A stretch of 64,000 nucleotides of DNA from an uncultured Clostridia bacterium (GTDB taxonomy: Bacteria > Bacillota > Clostridia > Christensenellales > UBA1242): positions 1-64,000 of the forward strand of contig CAKVMH010000002.1 in assembly GCA_934772045.1 (NCBI GenBank). Direction: 5' to 3'. Made by a program: the position numbers and the translations under genes. The notes under the pieces are model-generated. The model was not told the DNA's origin. It saw only the letters and a list, made by a program, of their open reading frames with translations, and searched no databases. Positions 27,103 to 35,684 of the stretch are shown in pieces (positions within the stretch are counted from its first letter, which is position 1; every line of letters starts with the position of its first letter).

Positions 27103-28523
27103 AAACCAAAAAGAGAATTGAGATTGAGCGTTTTGATAACTTTAAACAAGAAACAAACGCAAGTGTTGAAAAGTTTTATAACTATCTTCCAACAAAAATG
27201 CTATCCAATTCTTTGGGCATAAAAGTTGCCAGTTTCCCAAACACATTAACCGACACTGAAGAGTATGAAATAGAATACACCGACACGACCTTAACAAAAG
27301 TTAAAGGCGTAACATATTTTAAGCAGTTTTTCCCACGTACTGGGGACACCACACACAGAATTTTGCTTTACGGTGACGACAAAAAGGAATATATTAATCA
27401 ACTTTTTGGTTACGACCCAGGGCTTTACTGGCTTTATTCGATGGAGTTTAACTCGGCACCGATAACCCTTTCATTTAAGCAAAATGACGCCGACTCAATC
27501 ATATTGAGCAGTAAGGACAAAATGCTCATTTGGAAGTCTGCTTACTCGCCATACGAAGTTAAAAATGCACCGATTATAACCAGCATGTGCATGAACGACG
27601 GCGTGCTGTTTTGCACAATCAAAGAACCGGCTTTTAAAATATGGTACGCAACCGACCTAAATGCGGAAAACATCGGTAACATAAGCAAAAATTCGGGCTA
27701 TATCTCGCTTGAAGACGACCTTGGTTATGCGCGCAAAATTGTGACATTCGACCAAGATGTTTACGTGTTCCGTGACTATGGCATAAGCAAAATTAACTAT
27801 GTTAAAAACACAATAACTGTCAGCCAAGTTTACCAGTCGAACACTAAAATTTTTACCGAAACTGTGAGCGTTGGTGCAAATGCAATTATGTTTATGACAG
27901 TGGACGGAATTTATCAATTTAATGGCGTTAAGGTTAGCCGTTCAAGTATTGACATTAGCGACATGTTGTGCATTTCAAACGACAGCGCATGCGCTTCAAT
28001 TTTAGGAAACAAATATTACCTAGCATTGCGCCTTAACTTTAACGACGATAAGAAAATTTTGTGTGAAACTGGGAATTATGTCAACAACGCACTCATTGTT
28101 GTAGATTTATTAGACTTTTCATACCAAATTATCCGTGGGGTGGACATTGGCTCACTTTTCGCCATTAAAACCCCTGCGTTTGAAAAAGTGTTGGCAACAT
28201 TTAACACAGTCCATGACGACAAATTGGGCGAAATTTGCGCAAGCTCCAAATGCTTTGACGACGCTTTGCCAAAATATTACGCAACAAGCGAGTTGTTTGA
28301 ATTGCCTGCCAACCGCATGATTACAAAACTTAGCGTGGTGGCAGATGTTGGTGTAAAATTTAACCTTAAATACGGAAACAAAAGCACAAGTTTCACCAGT
28401 TATGTTTCTGGCAAAAACGAATTTTGTTTTAAAATTTATTGCGAGAATTTAAAACTTGAAATTTCATCGCCTAACGCAACGGCAGAAGTTAAAAAGGTTT
28501 TTATCGACTATTACGAATATTAA
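27099..28523 (+). CDS. Probable phage tail-hub or neck protein (beta-propeller-like)
   Basis: 474 residues from the ATG at 27099, 7 nt after AAAGGAG; the ATG at 27093 is too close to the SD. Predominantly beta, with many short blades of the type (I/V)xxFDQDVYVFRDYGISKI and NAIMFMTVDGIYQFNGVKV. This layout resembles the P22 gp10-type packaged-DNA stabilisation protein or other podoviral neck/tail propellers. The assignment is inferred from position and fold pattern. Confidence 0.6.
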   Translation: MKTKKRIEIERFDNFKQETNASVEKFYNYLPTKMLSNSLGIKVASFPNTLTDTEEYEIEYTDTTLTKVKGVTYFKQFFPRTGDTTHRILLYGDDKKEYINQLFGYDPGLYWLYSMEFNSAPITLSFKQNDADSIILSSKDKMLIWKSAYSPYEVKNAPIITSMCMNDGVLFCTIKEPAFKIWYATDLNAENIGNISKNSGYISLEDDLGYARKIVTFDQDVYVFRDYGISKINYVKNTITVSQVYQSNTKIFTETVSVGANAIMFMTVDGIYQFNGVKVSRSSIDISDMLCISNDSACASILGNKYYLALRLNFNDDKKILCETGNYVNNALIVVDLLDFSYQIIRGVDIGSLFAIKTPAFEKVLATFNTVHDDKLGEICASSKCFDDALPKYYATSELFELPANRMITKLSVVADVGVKFNLKYGNKSTSFTSYVSGKNEFCFKIYCENLKLEISSPNATAEVKKVFIDYYEY

Positions 28524-28525
28524 TT

Positions 28526-28657
28526 ATGAATATTGATTTGTCATTGTTAAAAAGGTTTAACACCTATTTTCAATATTTGCAATATAACCAATTTTTAGCC
28601 CCACTTAGGGCAAAAAGGAGCAAATATGAAATGGAAAAACCGACTAACCAATTATAA
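28526..28657 (+). CDS. Possible small protein, 43 residues
   Basis: Open frame from the ATG at 28526 right after the tail-hub stop, aromatic-rich, overlapping the start of the holin gene in another frame. No clear ribosome site. It may be a translated leader coupling the two genes or chance. Confidence 0.25.
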   Translation: MNIDLSLLKRFNTYFQYLQYNQFLAPLRAKRSKYEMEKPTNQL

Positions 28658-29396
28658 CTTTTGGATTTCAATTGTCAGTGCTGGTTTGCTGATTTTGCGT
28701 GCCTTCGACATAAAAATGGACATCGCAAACATCAACGAAATTGTCACGGCAGTGCTAGGGCTTTTAGTTATGATTGGCATTGTGAACGACCCAACTCATT
28801 CGGTTAAAGATGATAAAACCGAAAAGGTAAGCAAAAATTCAAAACAAAATGAACAAGTGAAGGAAACTTCGCCAGAAACAGAAACCAAAGAACCATCTCA
28901 ACAAACAGAATTAGAGGAAACAACACCCTCTAACCAGCAAAATGAAAATGATTTTGATGTTGATGAAAATGCTTTACAAAGTGTTATGAGCAAAATTGCA
29001 AAAGACTTAGAGCAAAAACTTGAAGAGCTTAACGCTCAAAACAAAGCCATGCAAAACGCATTTGTAAACAATAACGCATTATTGCAACAACAAAAAGTTG
29101 AAAACATTTTGCAAAATCAGCCTGAAAAAACACCTTTTGCAGAAACTGATAAATTAACAGAGCCAGCAAAAGGAAATGAAATTGAAAATAACAACCATTT
29201 AGAACAGGGTGGTGTGGACGAAATTGGCAGTACAAACGCGATTGATTGCCAAATGCTAGCAAAACAAACATCAATTGAAGAAATTGTGCCACCAGTTCAA
29301 ACCGAGTCAACAATTGCACCAGTAGAAGAAGTGCAATCAGGCTTAAACACACAACCTGAAAAAACAGAACCTACCTGCTTTAACATCGTAAATTAG
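28626..29396 (+). CDS. Phage holin domain with long hydrophilic C-terminal extension
   Basis: 256 residues. The first 65 match the phi-LC3-type holin layout: KWKNRLTNYNFWISIVSAGL (membrane helix 1), IDIxANINEIV-like amphipathic turn, TAVLGLLVMIGIVNDPT (membrane helix 2). Holins of this class are normally about 80-90 residues; here about 190 residues of Gln/Glu/Asn-rich sequence follow, with a coiled coil at about 115-160. No endolysin gene follows. SD AAAAGGAG. Either a repurposed membrane anchor or a holin fused to an unrelated tail. Confidence 0.75.
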   Translation: MKWKNRLTNYNFWISIVSAGLLILRAFDIKMDIANINEIVTAVLGLLVMIGIVNDPTHSVKDDKTEKVSKNSKQNEQVKETSPETETKEPSQQTELEETTPSNQQNENDFDVDENALQSVMSKIAKDLEQKLEELNAQNKAMQNAFVNNNALLQQQKVENILQNQPEKTPFAETDKLTEPAKGNEIENNNHLEQGGVDEIGSTNAIDCQMLAKQTSIEEIVPPVQTESTIAPVEEVQSGLNTQPEKTEPTCFNIVN

Positions 29397-29535
29397 CAAT
29401 TAATTCCCCTTTTAAAATTGCGAAATCTACACTAAAAGTCAAAATAAATTGACATGGTAATAATTAAAAATTAACATTAAAACCTTTAATATTATTCCTT
29501 ATTAATAATTAAAGTAAATTTAATGTACAAAGTAA

Positions 29536-29566
29536 AAGCCACCAGCACAACGCCGGTGGTTTTTTG
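29536..29566 (+). terminator. Terminator of the phage-like module
   Basis: GCCACC pairs with GGTGGT around AGCACAACGCC and is followed by TTTTTT. Confidence 0.75.
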
Positions 29567-29710
29567 TTAACCAAAAAACAACCATAGTGTTCCTAATTGA
29601 TTGTGGTGAAGAATACTTTACTTGAATCTTTATTAATATTGGCATGTTTAAGGTTAATTTAAACAATGTTATGATATTATCTTTAAGAAATTAAGGAGAT
29701 GTGTTATAAT

Positions 29711-29779
29711 ATGGGTATACTAGATAGTTATAAAGATTTAATAAATGCGAGTTTTAGTAAATGGATTGATGTTGAGTAA
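29711..29779 (+). pseudogene. N-terminal remnant of putative toxin gene, copy A
   Basis: SD AAGGAG and ATG are followed by 22 codons (GILDSYKDLINASFSKWIDV) and a stop. The same start occurs at 30814. The rest of the gene is missing before the DUF4926-like gene at 29858. A TATAAT-like box lies immediately before the ATG. Confidence 0.6.
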
Positions 29780-29857
29780 GGGTTTAATATTATTATAGAA
29801 ATATTATCGTATAATTAACCTAAATCGGAAATTAAATGCAGTAATAGGAGGCAAATA

Positions 29858-30223
29858 ATGAAGTTTTTAGATAAAGTTAAAGTAGTAAACTTAAAAAAAT
29901 CTTATGAAAAAGAGAATATCAAATTAAATGAAGTTGGTGTCATTTGGGAAGCGGAAATAAGAGATAATTCCTTTTATGTAATGTTTGACAATAATTCAGA
30001 CGAAAAATTTGATAATAAGAAGAAAGGTCAGTCATTTTTTAAATATTGCATAATAAATATTGAAGATTTAGAATTGGTCGAAGAAGGACTTGCTGACGAC
30101 AATACAATTTTAGACGCTTTACCTCAAAACAATCCAAACTGGTGGTGTAAAGTTGAAAATGGTTATATTTTAAACCTTTTAGGTGAAAGGAAAAATAAAG
30201 AGCCATATAAATACAACACATAA
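29858..30223 (+). CDS. DUF4926-like protein, putative immunity protein 1
   Basis: 121 residues starting MKFLDKVKVVNLKKSYEKEN, with a DKVxLxxxxxxY...GxxGTIxxxEIRDNxFYVxFD core like DUF4926 proteins, an (E/D)DLELVE segment, and a C-terminal 29 residues (WWCKVENGYILNLLGERK onwards) nearly identical to those of the genes at 30422 and 31438. The N-terminal two-thirds differ among the three. SD AGGAGG. Pairing with decayed DUF6883-like genes suggests immunity function; this is inference. Confidence 0.7.
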   Translation: MKFLDKVKVVNLKKSYEKENIKLNEVGVIWEAEIRDNSFYVMFDNNSDEKFDNKKKGQSFFKYCIINIEDLELVEEGLADDNTILDALPQNNPNWWCKVENGYILNLLGERKNKEPYKYNT

Positions 30224-30230
30224 TTAATTC

Positions 30231-30425
30231 AAGCAAAAAGCATATGCGGAAGGTGATTATGAAATTTTTGAACATACGAGAATGGGTGTTAATATAAGTT
30301 TATTTATAGAGATACCGGGTATAAATAATAAGTTCGGTCGTAGTTATAAAAGAGTTTCAAGTTATATGATTTATCCAAATGGGAAATTAAAGAATAATAC
30401 ACCAATAGCGAGGGAGTGGGAATGA
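30231..30425 (+). pseudogene. C-terminal remnant of putative toxin gene, copy B
   Basis: An open frame without a start encodes AYAEGDYEIFEHTRMGVNIS and ends ...IYPNGKLKNNTPIAREWE, which lines up with the last 70 residues of the copy at 30814-31438 (AYRQGNYYEEKHTKAGFQIN ... FPKGELRCITLIGGW). Its stop overlaps the start of the next immunity-like gene (ATGA). Confidence 0.6.
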
Positions 30426-30760
30426 AAATTTATGATAAAGTTAAATTAATAAGAGAAAGAGAAGAGTATTTAAAAAAAGAGTTGAAATTAGGATTTATTG
30501 GAACAATAATTCAACCTGAAATTAGGGAAAATAGATTTTATGTGGCGTTTGATAATCCTGAAATAGAAGATGATTATTTATTTTGCGAAATAAGACTAGA
30601 AGATTTGGAATTAGTTGAAGATTGCAAGGCAACAGATGAAATGATTTATGATGAACTACCTAGCCCGGATAAAAGATGGTGGTGTAAAGTTGAAGATGGT
30701 TATATTTTAAACCTTTTAGGTGAAAAGAAAAATAAAGAACCATATAAATACAACACATAA
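30422..30760 (+). CDS. DUF4926-like protein, putative immunity protein 2
   Basis: 112 residues. The ATG at 30422 overlaps the stop of the toxin remnant and has GAGGGAGTGG upstream, so I prefer it to the GTG at 30416. Begins MKIYDKVKLIREREEYLKKE; the core is GFIGTIIQPEIRENRFYVAF. The C-terminal 29 residues match paralogues 1 and 3 almost exactly, whereas the remainder is only about half identical. Confidence 0.7.
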   Translation: MKIYDKVKLIREREEYLKKELKLGFIGTIIQPEIRENRFYVAFDNPEIEDDYLFCEIRLEDLELVEDCKATDEMIYDELPSPDKRWWCKVEDGYILNLLGEKKNKEPYKYNT

Positions 30761-30813
30761 CAATATTTTGATGTTATTTTTGAAAAATTTATGAGATGTT
30801 TTATAATATAGGT

Positions 30814-31438
30814 ATGCTGGATAGTTATAAAGATTTAATAATGAAAGTTTAGTAAATGGATAAAAGTTGATGATAAGCAATCTAAGTAGACAATAGAAGA
30901 TTTCCCTTACAACATAGGTGTTGATGAAGATGTTACAAAACCACATTGTTGGAAATGCGTCACTGTAAATAAATGTTGGTTTAAAAATGAAGAAAATAAG
31001 AAACCTAAAAAATTTGATTATGCACTTTTTACTTATAGTCAAATAATGAAAATGATAAGAGGTTTATATCATCCCAAATGCCATTGTAAAGAATTTGCTA
31101 TTAATGTTCCAAAAGAAAAAGATATTACATTAAGAATAAAAGATGGTAAAATTAAAAACTTTTTTAATGTTAAATCCGAATGGTTTCATAGTTGGGGTTA
31201 TAAAAATGTTGATAAAAATGATTTTATTGATATGTTTAAAAAACTGATAATAGAAGCTTATAGACAAGGTAACTACTATGAAGAAAAACACACAAAAGCA
31301 GGTTTTCAAATAAATTTGACCATAACTATTCAAGGTAAGAATGAAAAGATTAATAATGAATATAAATTAAAATCGGCATTTATAATTTTCCCCAAAGGAG
31401 AATTAAGATGTATAACATTAATTGGAGGTTGGCAATAA
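30814..31438 (+). pseudogene. Frameshifted putative toxin gene, copy C (DUF6883-like)
   Basis: Starts MLDSYKDLI like copy A, then loses two single bases (in an A run and a T run) and has an in-frame TAG, after which a continuous frame runs to 31438. The restored product would have a Cys-rich segment (HCWKCV, then GLYHPKCHCKEF) reminiscent of the C-terminal zinc site of phage minor head proteins, and a C-terminal domain (DGKIKNFFNVKSEWFHSWGY ... FIIFPKGELRCITLIGGW) that looks like DUF6883. The tail from 31046 is still open and may be made. Family names are inference. Confidence 0.65.
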
Positions 31439-31776
31439 TGAAATATTTTGATAAAGTAAAACTTATAGTTGATAGGGAAAGATATAAAAAAGATAATATT
31501 TTCAAAGGTGAAATAGGAACTATTTGGTTGCCAGAAATTAGAGACAATGAATTTTACGTTGCTTTTGAAACAGGAGATGAAAAAAACTGGTATAAATATT
31601 CTTGTATTAAAATTGAGGATTTAGAATTGGTGGAAGATGGGGGTTGTTCTGATGAAGATATATTAGATGAAATTCCAAAGAATAATCCAAACTGGTGGTG
31701 CAAAGTTGAAGATGGCTACATATTAAACCTTTTAGGTGAAAAGAAAAATAAGGAACCATACAAATACAACACATAA
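31438..31776 (+). CDS. DUF4926-like protein, putative immunity protein 3
   Basis: 112 residues from the ATG at 31438, which overlaps the toxin-remnant stop as TAATG; GGAGG lies 9 nt upstream. Starts MKYFDKVKLIVDRERYKKDN, with the core GEIGTIWLPEIRDNEFYVAF and the shared C-terminal block. It completes the third toxin-immunity-like unit. Confidence 0.7.
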   Translation: MKYFDKVKLIVDRERYKKDNIFKGEIGTIWLPEIRDNEFYVAFETGDEKNWYKYSCIKIEDLELVEDGGCSDEDILDEIPKNNPNWWCKVEDGYILNLLGEKKNKEPYKYNT

Positions 31777-31854
31777 ACAATATGCGTTAAATAATAAAAA
31801 AACGGCCTACGTGCAAGCACTAGCCGTTGTCACTGCAAATAACTTATGCAGGGG

Positions 31855-32092
31855 TGGTGGATCGTCGGGGTGAGTAGCGTTAAAAAAGTTGCCCTAATGG
31901 GCAAGTTTTAGCGTAACGAAGGGAGCGCGTCAACACCTGCGCTGTGAACTCAATTTGAAATAAATTTCAAATGTATCGTTTAGACGCTTGGTGTTTCCTT
32001 TATCCCAAAAAGTTTGCAAAGCAAAACTTGTTTGGGAAGCCCTGGTGATATGCGATCCGCTTTGGCAAGGGTCGAACCCCGGACCCACTGAT
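31855..32092 (-). repeat. tRNA-Lys(CTT) 3' half split by a 201-bp insert (element E1)
   Basis: Read on the minus strand, 32092-32072 matches the anticodon-stem side, variable loop and 5' T-stem of tRNA-Lys(CTT), and 31870-31855 matches its 3' T-stem, acceptor and CCA with one change. Between them 31871-32071 interrupts the T-loop. The insert ends in TGAGTAGCGTTAA at 31871, the motif shared with elements at 35.8 and 43.4 kb. The 5' half of the tRNA is absent, so no tRNA is made. Confidence 0.8.
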
Positions 32093-32095
32093 AAC

Positions 32096-32243
32096 AAGTT
32101 GAGAGTGAACATATCATTTATGAATATGTGAGCACGAAACGCAGTTATCTCCAAAGCAAAGCGGAGATAAAGTTGAGAGTGAACATATCATTTATGAATA
32201 TGTGAGCACGAAACGCAGTTATCTTCAAAGCGAAGCGGAGATT
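32096..32243. repeat. Two tandem 74-bp repeats
   Basis: AAGTTGAGAGTGAACATATC begins at 32096 and again at 32170; the copies differ at about four places near their ends. Each holds a hairpin ACATATCATTTATGAATATGT and a GCGGAGAT end that pairs with ATCTCC. They adjoin the split tRNA remnant where its 5' half should be. Confidence 0.85.
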
Positions 32244-32608
32244 AAGAGGTGTGATTAAAACTTGTTAAAATGGCTTATTTTATGACTTAAAAATCCCTTT
32301 ATTCCCTTATTTTACCCAATAAATTCTTGTTATATAATTTTATTTCGTTCTATACTAAATTACATAATTTTATTTAAGTTTTTGGTATCTAATTTTAGAC
32401 AAATGTGAAACAAAGTATTTTTTAGGTAAAAAATATAAATAAAAAATCTCAAAAATCAATATAAGTTTTTCAATTTTTATTTTCTAGTGCTATTTTTTGA
32501 TAATTGTTAATTATAGGTATTTATGATAGATTAAATTAAAAAATATTGATGAAACTAAAACAAATTTTTGAAAAAATTAAAATTTTGTATGAGATTTCTT
32601 AAAATATA
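32244..32608. other. AT-rich gap with no gene seen
   Basis: About 365 bp of A/T-rich sequence with stops in all frames and no clear RNA structure. Confidence 0.6.
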
Positions 32609-32617
32609 TGCTATAAT
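32609..32617 (+). promoter_or_regulatory. Extended -10 promoter
   Basis: TGC-TATAAT precedes the lipoprotein gene, with GGAGGG at 32641 and the TTG start at 32654. Confidence 0.55.
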
Positions 32618-32653
32618 AAAAATAGGAATTCAATTTTATGGGAGGGAAATAAA

Positions 32654-34717
32654 TTGAAAAAGAAATTATTGAGTTTTATTTTTGCTTTTTGCTTAATTAT
32701 TCCTTGCATATTTTTGTTAAGTGCCTGCGGAAATGATAAAAAGTTAAATTACATTCAAGCATCCTTGGCTGATGGTGAATATTCAACAACAATTCACGAA
32801 ACCAGAAATTTTGGCAACACCACAGGGCTTAACAATATAAAAATAAAAGCATATTATTCAGACAATTCTAATGAAAATGTTGAATTGACCAATGTTCAAA
32901 CAACTGTAAGTTTTTCGGCTGATGGTTCAGAGGAAAGTAGAGTTATTAAAACTTTTGAAGAATACATTCAAATGTGTGAGAATTCAAATCTTACAGCTGG
33001 CTCTTGGAGGTTAACTTTAAAGTATAAAGACAATTCTTGCGAAGTTAATATCTATGTTTCAAAAGTAAACAACACTAGCAACTACACCTTAAAAGTTACA
33101 AGTAAAGTGGGAAATATTGGTGAAAATAAAATTTACTATGGAACAAAGTTTAAAGGTATCAACTATAGCGTTTTTAATGGCAACACCCAATTAGACGATA
33201 GTATTGTTGAAAAAATTTATATTTTAAATAAAAGTGATGATTCAACAAACTATTATAATTACGACATTTCTTCACTAACAACACAAGAAGAAATCAATGC
33301 TTTGATCAATGCTTTGCCAAAACCAAACAAAATTTACAATTCTCAAAGTTATGGTGCTTTTGATTTATCAAATTTAGAGGGTGTGAAACCAGGTACATAT
33401 TTGATTTTTGCTGAAATAAAAGAACAAGAAAATTACCTTGAATCATATTCTGCTTATCAAACTCTTGTTGTAGAAAAATCACCAATCGTTGCAACTGCAA
33501 AGGATTTTAAGATTGATTTCACCTTTAACCAAGATTTTTGTAAAGGTGCCACTCTTGATGAAATGTTGCATGGCATATCAGATGGTAATGGTTATACATC
33601 TTTCGGTAATTCAAAAATAAATGGTAATCTATCATTACTTTTAAGCTCTGATTTTAATGAAGAAAATAATAATTTAGTAACTGATGATAAGTTGACAGAT
33701 GAAAGATTGATAGGGCATAATTTTAAAGAGTCCTGGTATGAAGTCAATAATGAAATTGTTGATTATGGCACCCTTGCGGAAGTCAATCCTCAAACATATA
33801 ACTTTGATAGCACTAAAGGTGAAACAAACACAATAACAACCAATGTTAAGTTTGTGCCTAAAGGATATGAAAATTATTATGAAAAATTTTATGCTGAATC
33901 TAAAGAATTTGAAATTACAATTATACTTCACAGAACTGCATATTCAGCACCTACATTAGATGTTTTACACGATCCAAACAACTTTAAGTATTCAACCGAT
34001 AACAATGGTAATCCTCAAGAAATGAAATTTCAACTTAATGCACCAGATTATGCATTGATTCCTTATAACGCAACGCAAACAGAACTTGCACAACACTTGA
34101 AAACAGCATTCGAAGCGAATAAAACTTATTGTATTTATACTAATGCTAAATTTGAAAAAGATAATAGTGGAAACTACGATTATGTTTATTCTTCAGCTGT
34201 TGGTAGTTATTTTATAAAATGTTATATTAATCCAAATTTATATTATAACGAAAAATATTTAACTGATTCTCCTGATAAAAATATAACAATCACAAAACAC
34301 GATAAAACAAGCGAAAATGAAGAATATATTAAATATAGTTGGACAATTTCAAAAGGAAACATTGCTGAACAATCTTGTTATTCTGCAAACGGTGGATCAA
34401 TTCAATTCAATACAGATAATACTGTTGAATTAAAATTTGGAGCACTTGATCATGATAATTATAAAGATGTAAAATTTAAGTGGAAAGCAATGGAAGTTGG
34501 AGCAAATAATATTGCCGGAGTTACAAGCGATATTACTGGAAATTTTGAACCAATTGTTGGTAAAGATTCAAGGTATCAAAAGTTTACTTTAACAACCGAT
34601 AAAAGCACAGAAAATTATTGTAATTTAGTTATAGAAATTTCTTATTCTGGTGATGACAACTGGGATCCTTTTGCACAATATTTACTTGTTCAAATATATA
34701 AGAATAAAACAATATAA
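32654..34717 (+). CDS. Large secreted lipoprotein with beta-rich repeats
   Basis: 687 residues from a TTG start 7 nt after GGAGGG. The signal peptide ends in the lipobox LSAC (Cys about 25), so the protein is lipid-anchored on the outer face of the membrane. The rest is beta-rich, with segments such as GTKFKGINYSVFNGNTQLDD and GTYLIFAEIKEQENYLESYS that resemble bacterial Ig-like or MBG-type domains repeated three or more times. No catalytic motif seen. Possibly a surface or solute-contact protein; substrate unknown. Closed by a strong terminator. Confidence 0.85.
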   Translation: MKKKLLSFIFAFCLIIPCIFLLSACGNDKKLNYIQASLADGEYSTTIHETRNFGNTTGLNNIKIKAYYSDNSNENVELTNVQTTVSFSADGSEESRVIKTFEEYIQMCENSNLTAGSWRLTLKYKDNSCEVNIYVSKVNNTSNYTLKVTSKVGNIGENKIYYGTKFKGINYSVFNGNTQLDDSIVEKIYILNKSDDSTNYYNYDISSLTTQEEINALINALPKPNKIYNSQSYGAFDLSNLEGVKPGTYLIFAEIKEQENYLESYSAYQTLVVEKSPIVATAKDFKIDFTFNQDFCKGATLDEMLHGISDGNGYTSFGNSKINGNLSLLLSSDFNEENNNLVTDDKLTDERLIGHNFKESWYEVNNEIVDYGTLAEVNPQTYNFDSTKGETNTITTNVKFVPKGYENYYEKFYAESKEFEITIILHRTAYSAPTLDVLHDPNNFKYSTDNNGNPQEMKFQLNAPDYALIPYNATQTELAQHLKTAFEANKTYCIYTNAKFEKDNSGNYDYVYSSAVGSYFIKCYINPNLYYNEKYLTDSPDKNITITKHDKTSENEEYIKYSWTISKGNIAEQSCYSANGGSIQFNTDNTVELKFGALDHDNYKDVKFKWKAMEVGANNIAGVTSDITGNFEPIVGKDSRYQKFTLTTDKSTENYCNLVIEISYSGDDNWDPFAQYLLVQIYKNKTI

Positions 34718-34734
34718 CAACTTTTTATCAAAGC

Positions 34735-34772
34735 AAAAAAAATACAACCGAGCAAGGTTGTATTTTTTTTGT
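34735..34772. terminator. Bidirectional terminator
   Basis: AAAAAATACAACC pairs with GGTTGTATTTTTT around a 6-nt loop, between convergent genes. Confidence 0.88.
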
Positions 34773-34783
34773 GTTTTGTTTTC

Positions 34784-35203
34784 TTATTTAAAGAAAATAG
34801 ACATTCCACCTAATGCAAAGAATAGCACACCACCAACCAATGCAATGGTTGGTAAAACATGTGCAAGAATCAATGCTGTAGTGCCTTTCCCATTGATTTT
34901 TCTTTGTTGTTTGGCTAAATTGATTGCTTTTATTTGAATTGAAGGTGTAAAAATCAAAACCAAAACTAAAACAAAAACACCCAAGCCAATATTTACCTGC
35001 CATGAACTAGCAACCAATATGAATGCAATCAAATAAACAATGGTGCTGACAATAGTTACAACAATAGATAATTTTCCTTTTTTGTTATCTTTTAATTCTT
35101 CTTCTGTTGGATTGCGATTGATTTCGGCATCTCTTTTTCTTTCTATTCTCCAAAGTTTTCCGATAGCTTCAAACGTTGCCTTTAAACCTCTAAAAAATTT
35201 CAT
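34784..35203 (-). CDS. Small integral membrane protein, 139 residues
   Basis: A basic, charged N-terminal 45 residues is followed by three hydrophobic helices (about 48-65, 70-90 and 108-135). No known motif. SD AAGGGAG. Convergent with the lipoprotein gene. Function unknown. Confidence 0.75.
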   Translation of the reverse strand: MKFFRGLKATFEAIGKLWRIERKRDAEINRNPTEEELKDNKKGKLSIVVTIVSTIVYLIAFILVASSWQVNIGLGVFVLVLVLIFTPSIQIKAINLAKQQRKINGKGTTALILAHVLPTIALVGGVLFFALGGMSIFFK

Positions 35204-35572
35204 AATTACTCCCTTATGTAATATTATGAATAAATTGTATCATATTAAATAAAAAATCACAATAAAATTTATTCTCATAAATACAAATTGTTAAATAATT
35301 AAAAATAAAACAATTTTTACTTTGATTTTTAATATTTTTTGTTAAAACATAGACCCCATTATTACATATCACAGGCACGAATTTAATTTTTCTCAAATCA
35401 AAGGAAATAAAAGCCAAAAGTATTTAAATGGATACTTACAAAAGCAAAAATTGAGATGATGAATTTATGTATAGCGAAAAGTCATTTTTTAGACACTTTT
35501 TACAAATTTTATTAGACACTTATGAAATTTGGACATTAAAAAACCCCTTATAAATAAAGGGTTTCAGTGGCA
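35204..35572. other. Gap with no gene seen
   Basis: AT-rich sequence. A doubled TTAGACACTT phrase (near 35487 and 35511) and an AAACCC / GGGTTT hairpin at 35541-35563 are the only structures noticed. Confidence 0.5.
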
Positions 35573-35598
35573 TAAAAAATAGGAACCATAAGTTCCTA
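35573..35598 (-). terminator. Terminator of tRNA-Lys(CTT)
   Basis: On the minus strand TAGGAAC / GTTCCTA is followed by TTTTTT, 11 bp beyond the tRNA 3' end. Confidence 0.8.
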
Positions 35599-35608
35599 AA
35601 TTAGAATT

Positions 35609-35684
35609 TGGTGGACCGTCGGGGACTCGAACCCCGGACCCACTGATTAAGAGTCAGTTGCTCTACCAACTGAGCTAACAGTCC
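35609..35684 (-). tRNA. tRNA-Lys(CTT)
   Basis: Complete cloverleaf: acceptor GGACTGT / ACGGTCC (one G-U), anticodon loop CTCTTAA giving CTT, T-loop TTCGAGT, discriminator A, encoded CCA. Own promoter at 35850-35878; element E2 lies in the leader. Confidence 0.97.

Noticed and set aside
18973..29396. Complete temperate prophage
   Set aside because: No integrase, repressor, replication, tail-fibre or lysin gene and no clear att pair around the module.
31871..32071. Insertion sequence in the tRNA-Lys remnant
   Set aside because: 201 bp, no transposase, no terminal inverted repeats or target duplication apart from the tRNA sequence itself.
31930..32154. 74-codon open frame on the minus strand in E1
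   Set aside because: It covers the split tRNA and the tandem repeats, without a start signal.
32096..32243. Origin or iteron array
   Set aside because: Only two copies, long units, no replication gene or DnaA-box cluster nearby.
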